Source: Roseiarcus sp963770275
GTDB taxonomy: Bacteria > Pseudomonadota > Alphaproteobacteria > Rhizobiales > Beijerinckiaceae
Length of the DNA stretch: 64,000 nt
Assembly (NCBI GenBank): GCA_963770275.1
Contig: CAVYPD010000013.1
Span: forward strand, 22,397 to 86,396
Reading direction: 5' to 3'
Position numbers and translations under genes: made by a program. The notes below the pieces were generated by a model, which saw only the letters and a program-made list of their open reading frames with translations, was not told the origin of the DNA and did no database searches. Of the stretch, positions 56,888 through 64,000 are shown in pieces (position 1 is the first letter of the stretch; each line of letters starts with the position of its first letter).

Positions 56888-58071
56888 GCCGATTGCGTGG
56901 CGAGCGTCGCGAGCCGCGCGCCGACCGACTCGAGAAGCAGCTCATGCGCCCTTGTGGCGATATCCTCCATCGAGGGCGAATTCGCCAACAGCGAACGCGC
57001 GCGGCTCACAATTTCTGCTTTGGTCGGGATGTGGGGCAGGTTGAATTCGCTAAAGACGTCCTTGGCTACGAACGGCTGCGCCTGAGAAAGCCGGGCGCGG
57101 AAATCCGCCAAGCCGCTGTTTCCGAGCGCGGCGGCGACAGCAGCCGCGATACGGTCGGGATAATAGCTGTCGGCGACCAGCGCGGCGGCGCGGCTAATGA
57201 CGCGGCTTCCGAGCTTGTGCCGGTTTTCCATCACCTCGGCGGTCGGACGCTTCAAATTCCACACCAGTCCTAGACGCTCCAGCAGGGTCAGGAGATAGAA
57301 GGTCGGGTCATATTCCCACCAGTAGAAGCCCTGGCGCGCGCTGCTCTGGTAGGCATGATGATTGTTATGCCAGCCCTCGCCCATGGTGATGATGGCGAGC
57401 AGCCAATTGTTGCGGGAATCGTCGCCGGTGACGTAGCGCCGCTTGCCGACGAGATGGGCGAGCGAATTGATACTGAAGGTCCCGTGATAGACCGCGACCG
57501 TGCTCCAGAAGAAGCCAACGATCAGCCCCGGCCAGCCGGCGACGGCCAAACAGATGACGGCGAGCACGAAAGCCGGGAGCTGTTCGTAGCGGTGGAGCCA
57601 CATCAATTCGGGATATTTCGCGAAATCCGCTATCCGATTGACGTTCATCGTCTCCTGGCCGCGGGAGAAGATCCAGCCCACATGACTGTAGATAAAGCCG
57701 GTCTGGCGGGGCGAGTGAACGTCGAGTTCGGTGTCGGAATGGAGGTGGTGGTCGCGATGGTTGGCGGCCCACCACAACACGCTCTTTTGTGACGTCGATT
57801 GCGCGAGCGCCGCGAGAACGAACTGGAAGGTCCGGCTAGTCTCATAAGCGCGATGGGAAAAGTAGCGATGGTAACCTGCTCCGATGGCGAAAATCCTCAG
57901 CCAGTAAAGGCCGATGCCGAGAGCAACCGCCCCGGCGGTGACGCCGGTCCAGATCGCGGCGAAGCACACCAGATGCACGATGATGAACGGTATCGTCGAG
58001 GGGTAAACAATATCGGTCGCCGAGTCGCGATCAACGGACGGCTCCAAGCTTGAAGGGGTATCCTGGCTCAT
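56881..58071 (-). CDS. Acyl-CoA/fatty acid desaturase (delta-9 type)
   Basis: A 396-residue membrane enzyme. The three histidine boxes are HRYFSH (residues 68-73), HRDHH (105-109) and HNNHH (235-239), which bind the diiron site. Hydrophobic segments (residues 28-65 and 167-200) flank them. GFIYSHVGWIF is the standard delta-9 segment. The last 130 residues form a helical C-terminal extension. Introduces a double bond in saturated acyl chains, using electrons from a ferredoxin or cytochrome b5-like partner. Confidence 0.93.
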   Translation of the reverse strand: MSQDTPSSLEPSVDRDSATDIVYPSTIPFIIVHLVCFAAIWTGVTAGAVALGIGLYWLRIFAIGAGYHRYFSHRAYETSRTFQFVLAALAQSTSQKSVLWWAANHRDHHLHSDTELDVHSPRQTGFIYSHVGWIFSRGQETMNVNRIADFAKYPELMWLHRYEQLPAFVLAVICLAVAGWPGLIVGFFWSTVAVYHGTFSINSLAHLVGKRRYVTGDDSRNNWLLAIITMGEGWHNNHHAYQSSARQGFYWWEYDPTFYLLTLLERLGLVWNLKRPTAEVMENRHKLGSRVISRAAALVADSYYPDRIAAAVAAALGNSGLADFRARLSQAQPFVAKDVFSEFNLPHIPTKAEIVSRARSLLANSPSMEDIATRAHELLLESVGARLATLATQSAH

Positions 58072-58208
58072 GGAAACGAACTATCCGATGCTGCGCGAAC
58101 GGTCGACGTCCCGCTTATAGATTCGAACATATCATAGAACCGGCCGGCCCAACAAAATATGCGACCGGCTGCAAGGGGCGGCGGCATCCAATGCGACGTG
58201 CCGCGCGG

Positions 58209-58544
58209 CTAATTGATGACCCGCAGGATGCGGTTCGAGGGACCGACGAGCACGCGGTGACCATTGACGAAGGCGGTGCCCTGTCCCCCCGGTCGAGGCG
58301 TGACCTGCACTGCGTCCGGCACCACCTGGCCAGGTGTCACCGCGCCCGTATAGCCAGCGGGATGCCCGTATGCAGTGGAACCGCCATAGGGCCGCATCCC
58401 TGCCCCAAGGGAAGAGCTTGGCAGGGTCGTCGTGGTGCTCAAATCTGAGCCTACCTTGCCGCCAACCGGTCCATCCTGCTGCGCGAAAGCGGCGGATGGG
58501 ATCGCCAGCACGGCTGCCATGACGACGATGTGTGAAGCGCGCAT
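58209..58544 (-). CDS. Small exported protein of unknown function
   Basis: 111 residues. Residues 1-21 form a signal peptide (MRASHIVVMAAVLAIPSAAF, cleavage near AFAQQ). The rest is Gly/Pro/Thr-rich (PSSSLGAGMRPYGGS, PAGYTGAVTPGQ), ending GTAFVNGHRVLVGPSNRILRV. GAGGAGATC precedes the ATG. Resembles small periplasmic proteins of unknown role in rhizobia. Confidence 0.7.
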   Translation of the reverse strand: MRASHIVVMAAVLAIPSAAFAQQDGPVGGKVGSDLSTTTTLPSSSLGAGMRPYGGSTAYGHPAGYTGAVTPGQVVPDAVQVTPRPGGQGTAFVNGHRVLVGPSNRILRVIN

Positions 58545-58667
58545 CGAAGATCTCCTCGCGAGTACCTGGCGTGACGATAAGAACACAAAAGTTGGCCAAC
58601 CGTTCCGACTAGGACCGGGATAATGTTGGGTAGGCTCGATTAAGCCTCGGCTGCGGTCGAATTGAGG

Positions 58668-59325
58668 CTAGACAGACGGGCTCGCCGAAAAGCGAAACAC
58701 GCCGCTCCGCTTGATCTCGGAATCCTCCAGTTCGCGCGTCACCGGCACGGAATAGTCGATCACGCAGTCCAGCCGGTCAAGCGGCAGATAGGAGCGGCGC
58801 GGATCGCCGATCAGGATGCTTGCACCGCGGCGCGCAAGCGACGCGAGCCAATCCATCGCCGCGTCCGCGAAGTCCTTCTCGTAAGCGATATCGCCAGCCA
58901 GCACGATCTCCCAGCCGTCGTCGGCGCCGATCAGGTTTTCGAGGCGCGGGGCGACGGTGACGCCGTTCTCGGCGGAATTGGCCTCAATCGCGGCAATGGC
59001 GAAGGCGTCGATGTCTGAGGCCGTCGACCTCTGCTGCGCCGGCTTTGGCCGCCGCGATCGCAACCAACCCTGAGCCGGAGGCGAAATCGAGGACCCGCTT
59101 GCCCGTGACCAGATCGGCATGGTCCAGCGTATAGCGGGCGAGCGCCTGACCGCCCGCCCAGGCGAAGGCCCAGAACGGCGGCGGCAGACCCATCGCGCCA
59201 AGTTCGTCCTCGGTCTTCTGCCAGATCGGCACTGCCTCATCTGCGAGCCAAAGCCGGATCTCGGGCGTCAGCGGTGGCGCGATGAGCCGCGTATTGGCGA
59301 GGACGAAGTCGCGCTTCCCGTTCAT
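58668..59325 (-). CDS. Class I SAM-dependent methyltransferase, one frame break
   Basis: 218 residues. Start ATG 59325 (MNGKRDFVLANTRLIAPP). KRVLDFASGSGLVAIAAAKAG is motif I, followed, after one extra base near 59025, by ASDIDAFAIAAIEANSAENG (motif II) and EIVLAGDIAYEKDFAD (motif IV) and GDPRRSYLPLDRL. Similar to NNMT/PrmA-like protein methyltransferases. Substrate unknown. Confidence 0.82.
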
Positions 59326-59559
59326 GCGGGGCTCAATCGGCGGCGCGGTCAGGATCCAAAGAAACCATCGCTCTGAGCCGCCACGCTGGAAGACAACTCA
59401 TGCGATAGTTCATCCAAGCAAATCCAAATAAAACCAAACAAAAAGGCTTGGATTTCCTTGAATTCCTTTGGCCGAATTAGGACTTATCAGGGAGTTACGC
59501 GCAAAAAAACAAAAAATCTGCTTCCACCTTAACCCGCGCCTCGGGTTGTGCGCAAAAGG

Positions 59560-60000
59560 TCTGCTCTTGATCCCGCGGGCTGCAAACTTCTACCACAGGA
59601 TTCCGTTTTCGAGGAGACTTTTCTCGAACTTCGGAGTCTCCACAACCGCCCAACCTGCTGGTCGAACTTTAGCGTGGCGAGGCTTTCCCGCCGACGGTCG
59701 GCGAACTGGCGGAGATCCCGACGATCGGGCGCTCAGCGCCTGTCAGACGATGATGCCGCTCGAGCGCGACGGGCTGATTACGCTTAGCCGCGACGAACGG
59801 GACGGGCGGCCGCCGGTGCGGCTGACGGCCGCCGGGCGAGAGGCGGTCCTCCGCACGCGGCCATATTGGAAGAAGGCGCATCGCCGGTTCTGCGGATTTT
59901 TCGGCGAACCGGAGATGGCGGAATTCGCGCGACCTTGCGCGACATCGTCGAGAATCCGCAGGTCACAAGCGCGTTCGGTCGTCACGACGCGCCGAGCTGA
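59560..60000 (+). pseudogene. MarR-family regulator, decayed
   Basis: The wing and recognition parts are clear: PPTVGELAEIPTIGRSAL, MMPLERDGLITLSRDERDG and RLTAAGREAVLRTRPYWKKA; then, after a base is restored, LRDIVENPQVTSAFGRHDAP ends at 60000. The N-terminal helices lie in other frames and are only partly recognisable. The change at about 59938 needs a base restored. The target gene is unknown. Confidence 0.6.
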
Positions 60001-60100
60001 CGCGCGTCCCTCTTTTCCAAATGTGCAGCGGGAGCATCATAGGACGCAGGACGAGGTCGCCTTGTTCAGCCTTGGGCGCTGAAAGACGTCACTTCACCGG

Positions 60101-60589
60101 TCACACCCGCCAGCGCAAAGCCGAAACCAGCGCGAATAGGCGCCGGGCGGTGCCCTGGTCGATGTCGGTCGTGCCGGTCAGCCGCTGGGCCATGAGCTCG
60201 GCGCCTTCGTTGTGCAGCTTCGTGCGCTCGCGGTCGATCGCCTCGATCTGGCGCGGACTCGAGGTCCGGATCGCCGAATAATACGTCTCGCAGACAAGAA
60301 AATAGTCCTTGAGCAGCGGCCGGAACGGCGTCATCGACACCACAATCGTGGCCGCGGTCTCCTCATTCGCGGTTCTGACCTCGAAGGTCAGCTTCGATTC
60401 CTCCTGCGAGATCTTGAGCACGTAGGGGCCATCGTCGCGACCCGGGACGCCGAAGGAATTTTCTTCGATCAGGTCGAAGATCGCCACCGTCCGCTCGTGA
60501 TCGACATCGGCTGAGCTGCGCGGGATCGTCGCTTCGTCCAGAACGACTTCAGCGAGCCGATTGCGGCTCTTGGCCGGTTTCTCGCTCAT
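60101..60589 (-). CDS. UPF0262 family protein
   Basis: A 162-residue protein. MSEKPAKSRNRLAEVVLDEA start, DVDHERTVAIFDLIEENSF, KLTFEVRTANEETAATIVVS and DIDQGTARRLFALVSALRWR are typical. Function unknown. It overlaps the end of hisD (ATGA) and the pair is conserved in Hyphomicrobiales. Confidence 0.92.
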   Translation of the reverse strand: MSEKPAKSRNRLAEVVLDEATIPRSSADVDHERTVAIFDLIEENSFGVPGRDDGPYVLKISQEESKLTFEVRTANEETAATIVVSMTPFRPLLKDYFLVCETYYSAIRTSSPRQIEAIDRERTKLHNEGAELMAQRLTGTTDIDQGTARRLFALVSALRWRV

Positions 60590-61889
60590 GGACTGTTCGC
60601 GCGAAGCCGCAACGCGACCGAGTGTGCGTGCGCATCGAGCCCCTCTGCTTGCCCAAGCGCAATCGCCGCCGGGCCGAGCGCTGCGAGCGAGCGGGCGTCG
60701 CATTTAGAGCAGCGACGTGCGCTTCATGAAGTCGAGCACCCCCAAGCCCGACGAGAAGCGCGCCGAGCGCGCGGTCGGCAGGACGTGGTTCGATCCGCCG
60801 ACATAATCGCCGATCGCTTCGGGCGTATGGGGCCCAAGGAAGATCGCGCCGGCGTTGGCAGATTTTGTCGCTGAGCGCCTCGGCATCATGCGCCATGATC
60901 TCGAGATGCTCCGGGGCCAGCCGATCGACGAGCGGAATCGCGGCCTTAAGCGACGGGCACAGAATGATGGCGCCATTGTCGCGCCAGCTCGCACCGGCAA
61001 TCTTCGCTCGCGGCAGCGTCTCAAGCTGACGGTCCACCTCCGTTTCCACCGCGCGCGCGAGGTCTGCATCATCGGTGATGAGGATCGATTGCGCCGCCTC
61101 ATCGTGTTCCGCCTGCGCCAAGAGATCGGCGGCGACAAAGCGCGGATCGGCGCTCTTGTCGGCGAGGACGACAACTTCGCTGGGCCCCGCAATCATATCG
61201 ATGCCGACAACGCCGAACACCCGCCGCTTGGCCGCCGCGACATAGGCGTTGCCGGGGCCGACGATCTTGTCGACCGGGGGAATTGTGTCCGTGCCATAGG
61301 CGAGCGCCGCGATCGCCTGCGCGCCGCCAACTCGATAGATCTCGTCCACGCCGGCGATGCGCGCCGCGGCGAGCGCAAGCGGATTGATGTGGCCGTCGGG
61401 CGTCGGCATGACCATCGCCAGGCGGCGGCAGCCCGCGACCTTGGCCGGCACGGCGTTCATGATGACGGAGGACGGATAGGTCGCGGCGCCGCCGGGAACA
61501 TAGAGGCCGACCGCGTCGATCGGCCGCCACCGCCAGCCAAGCTCGACGCCGAGTAAGTCGGTGAAGAAAAGGTCGGCCGGCTTCTGGCGCAGGTGAAAAT
61601 CCATCACCCGGGCATGCGCGAGCTTCAGCGCGTCGAGCGCGGTTCTGTCGCAGGCGCCGATCGCCGCGTCGATCTCGGCGGCGGCGATCTTCAGTCCAAT
61701 CCGGCCGATTTCGATGCGCTCGAAGCGCAGCGACAATTCGGCGAGCGCCACATCGCCGCGGTGGCGCACATCGTCGATAATGTCGGCGACGGTCAGGTCG
61801 ACGTCGGCGGACGTCTCGCGCTTGGCGGCGACGAGCGCCGCAAAGCGTTCATCGAAATCCGCCGACTGCATATCGAGCGCCACGGCCAT
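60586..61889 (-). CDS. hisD: Histidinol dehydrogenase, two one-base insertions
   Basis: 433 residues once two extra bases are removed (about 60862 and 60708). DAVGLYVPGGAATYPSSVIM, VDKIVGPGNAYVAAAKR, AGPSEVVVLADKSADP and AEHDEAAQSILITDD are the conserved motifs; LAPEHLEIM carries catalytic Glu and His residues (E-H), and LGPHTPEAIGDYVGGSNHVLPT the substrate and zinc-site region. It converts L-histidinol to L-histidine in two oxidation steps. Frames after the two corrections end LRANSP and overlap the UPF0262 start. Required for histidine prototrophy, so a real double frameshift is unlikely. Confidence 0.92.
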
Positions 61890-61926
61890 GGCTAAGCGGA
61901 ACTCTCCAACCTGGTCACAGCACTTG

Positions 61927-62090
61927 CCCTCATCCGGCGCCGACCCTCATCCGGCGAGCTTCGCTCGCCACCTTCTCTCTTAGGGAGAAGGGATTGTGGG
62001 CGCCGCCGCTCCCCCTCTCCCTCTGGCCCTTCGAGAGACAGGCGTTCTTCCGAACGCCCTATGGGGAGAGGGTCGGGGTGAGGGCTCCTC
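61927..62090. repeat. Cluster of three hairpins, REP-like intergenic repeat
   Basis: GGCGAGC-TTC-GCTCGCC (61953-61969), CCTTCTC-TCTTAGG-GAGAAGG (61971-61991) and GGCGTTC-TTCC-GAACGCC (62041-62058), with CCCTCATCCGGCG repeated before them and GGGGTGAGGG after. This is a dispersed intergenic repeat style common in Hyphomicrobiales, here between DUF2948 and hisD. Confidence 0.7.
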
Positions 62091-62120
62091 ATACGCAAAC
62101 TCACCTCACCGCGCCACGCG

Positions 62121-62574
62121 CTAAGCGGCCGACGAATCGGTCAAAGCGTGGCCGGGGCACGCCTGGGCCGGAACGCGGTGGCCCATGTCGCGCAACTCGA
62201 CCTCGACGCACTCGACGTCGAGCCGCACCAGCGCGCCGTCGGCGAAGGCGAGGATGATGATGCCGGCCGGCGGATCCGTTTTCTCGAACGTCACCGCCAA
62301 GAGATTGAGCGTCGCATCCTCGTTGGTCTCCGTGAGACCGAGATGCGAAACCTTCAACACGCGGTCGAACCTCAGCACGCTGGAGACGCGCTCCTCGGGC
62401 CCGGTCTTGGCGCCCACCCAGTCGTAGCGCATGCCGGCGATGAGAAAGCGGCGCTGCTTGGGCAGCCAGGTCATGTCGACGCGTTTGACGCAGGTGTCCT
62501 GAATATGCGCGGAAATGACGCCCAGGCCCTCCCGGTCGAGCGCGATCAGTTTGAGCGCCTGCGCGACTCGCCAT
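62121..62574 (-). CDS. DUF2948 family protein, apparent one-base insertion at the start
   Basis: About 150 residues. AQALKLIALDREGLGVISAH, VKRVDMTWLPKQRRFLIAGM and PAGIIILAFADGALVRLDVECVE are the family's segments. The normal start at 62574 (ATG four bases after the murA stop) is one base out of frame with the rest; removing one base near 62565 restores it. Function unknown; conserved next to murA and hisD. Confidence 0.85.
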
Positions 62575-62577
62575 GGT

Positions 62578-63869
62578 CTAGCTCGCGAGCCGCGTGATGT
62601 CGGCGCCGCAGGCGCCGAGCTTCTCTTCCAGCCGCTCGAAGCCGCGGTCGAGGTGATAGACGCGATTGACGATCGTCTCCCCTTCCGCCGCAAGGCCGGC
62701 GATAACGAGCGAAACCGAGGCGCGCAGGTCGGTCGCCATCACCGGCGCGCCGCGCAGGCGCTTGACGCCGCTGACCACGGCCGTGTCGCCATCGAGCTTG
62801 ATATGCGCGCCGAAGCGGGCGAGCTCTTGCACGTGCATGAAACGGTTCTCGAAGATGGTCTCCTTGATGCGCGAGACGCCTTTCGCGCGCGTCATCAACG
62901 CCATGAACTGCGCCTGCAGGTCGGTCGGGAAGCCGGGGAACGGCGCCGTTGAGATGTCGACCGCGCTGATGCCGGCGCCATTGCGCTTCACCCGCACGCC
63001 TCGATTGTCGCTGCTTATTGTCGCGCCGGCTTGGGTGAGCGCGTCGAGCGCCTCCTCCAAGAGATCCTCGCTCACGCCCTCGAGCACAACGTCGCCGCCG
63101 GTCATCGCGACCGCGGTCGCATAGGTTCCCGCTTCGATGCGGTCAGGCAGAACGCGGTGATGGGCGCCGTTGAGACGGGGAACGCCGTCGATTTCGATTG
63201 TGCGGCGTGCCGGCGCCGCGGATGCGCGCGCCCATCTTGCTGAGACAGGCGGCGAGATCCGCGACCTCCGGTTCGCAGGCCGCGTTGCAAATCAACGTGG
63301 CCCCACGCGCGGTCGAGGCCGCCATGATCGCGATGTGCGGTTCCGCCGACCGTGACCTTGGGAAACTCGATCTCCGCTCCCGTGAGACCCTTCGGCGCCT
63401 TGGCGACGGCGTAGCCTGCATCGATCTCGATCTGGGCGCCGAGCTTCTGAAGCGCCATCAGCAACAAGTCGACCGGCCGGGTGCCGATCGCGCAGCCGCC
63501 CGGCAGCGAGACGCGCGCCGCGCCCATGCGGGCCAGCAGCGGGGCGATCACCCAGAAGCTCGCGCGCATCTTCGCCACCATTTCATAGGGTGCGGTCGTG
63601 TCGACGATGGTGCGGGCGCGCAGATGCGCCGTCTGGCCCGTGCCGGCCTCCTCGCCGACACGCTTGCCATCGACCGAATAGTCGACGCCCTGATTGCCAA
63701 GGATGTAGGCGAGTTGAGCGACGTCAGCGAGACGCGGCAAATTTTCCAGGGTCAGCGTCTGATCGGTGAGAAGCGACGCGATCATCAACGGCAGCGCGGC
63801 GTTCTTCGCGCCGGAAATCGGGATCGCGCCGTTCAGTGTCGCGCCGCCGCGAATCTGTATGCGATCCAT
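62578..63869 (-). CDS. murA: UDP-N-acetylglucosamine 1-carboxyvinyltransferase (MurA), two one-base insertions
   Basis: About 430 residues. MDRIQIRGGATLNGAIPISG start; LPGGCAIGTRPVDLLLMALQ has the catalytic cysteine loop (C in GGCAIG). Frame changes near 63342 and 63208 give PHIAIMAASTARGATLI, then GTYATAVAMTGGDVVLEGV. Catalyses the first committed step of peptidoglycan synthesis, joining phosphoenolpyruvate to UDP-GlcNAc, and is fosfomycin's target. A real double frameshift would normally be lethal, so the assembly likely carries two extra bases. Confidence 0.93.
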
Positions 63870-63927
63870 GCCCGATCCCTTGTGTTCGAACCTACCCGTC
63901 AAAGAGGTCGCCGCCCGCGACCCCGCG

Positions 63928-64000
63928 TCAGTCCCGAGGCGCGCCAGGCTGCGCCGTTGGCTCGCCCGCCGGCTGAGCCTCAACCTGCCGCGCCCGGCCT
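63928..64000 (-). CDS. Possible C-terminal tail of an upstream gene
   Basis: A frame open to the window edge reads ARQVEAQPAGEPTAQPGAPRD and a stop at 63928-63930, Pro/Ala/Gln-rich. It could be the last residues of a protein upstream of murA, or chance. Confidence 0.3.
   Translation of the reverse strand, partial: GRARQVEAQPAGEPTAQPGAPRD

Noticed and set aside
62578..63869. MurA as a pseudogene
   Set aside because: All conserved segments are present at the right spacing, and the enzyme is essential; an insertion error explains the breaks better.

Overview
The window is GC-rich alphaproteobacterial DNA, most likely from the order Hyphomicrobiales (Rhizobiales). The strongest evidence is the right-hand end, where murA, a DUF2948 gene, hisD and a UPF0262 gene follow one another on the minus strand, a linkage usual in that order. 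Rhizobial-type insertion sequences, fused and unfused Liv-type amino-acid importers and RbsA-type sugar importers agree with this. I cannot name the genus, and I see no rRNA, tRNA, CRISPR array or phage.

Layout: 1-4.2 kb has a truncated membrane protein, a Gfo/Idh/MocA dehydrogenase, gamma-glutamyltransferase and an L,D-transpeptidase. 4.2-13.7 kb is a catabolic block: acyl-CoA ligase, a saccharopine-dehydrogenase-like protein and an SDR, divergent from a TetR regulator across a palindromic promoter, then a four-gene branched-chain-type ABC importer with a LivM-LivG fusion. 13.7-16.3 kb is an IS graveyard. 16.9-19.8 kb has a polysaccharide deacetylase, a thioredoxin-fold protein, DUF6295 and a dienelactone hydrolase. 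20.3-25.5 kb is a sugar ABC importer plus an LVIVD-repeat protein. 26-31 kb has an SDR, an NTF2-like protein and a large SAM-cyclase-ATPase-TPR signalling protein. 31.2-34.9 kb is four insertion sequences head to tail, every junction marked by CTAG. 35-41.3 kb has a cold-shock protein, an unknown helical protein and a second complete Liv importer. 41.3-44.2 kb is a nested IS. 44.2-51.9 kb is a sugar importer followed by an ApnL-like lactonase, a HpcH/HpaI aldolase and a D-2-hydroxyacid dehydrogenase, which reads as one catabolic operon. 52-58.6 kb is mixed (PIN remnant, rhamnose mutarotase, EamA transporter, retropepsin-like protein, fatty-acid desaturase). 58.7-64 kb is core chromosome.

A technical feature colours the whole window: more than twenty reading-frame breaks occur inside otherwise well-conserved genes, and nearly all those I traced need one extra base. 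The normally essential murA and hisD are among them, so base-insertion errors in the assembly explain most breaks better than pseudogene formation. I therefore call these genes CDS and mark the breaks. True decay, with in-frame stops, deletions or lost halves, is confined mainly to IS copies and a few remnants (pfkB, PIN, MarR, FAD monooxygenase, one SDR).

Functionally the region is transport and catabolism of small organic compounds: four complete ABC importers, each beside dehydrogenases, ligases or lactonases. Transposon clusters lie between the modules, consistent with acquisition and loss of accessory catabolic genes next to a stable core segment.
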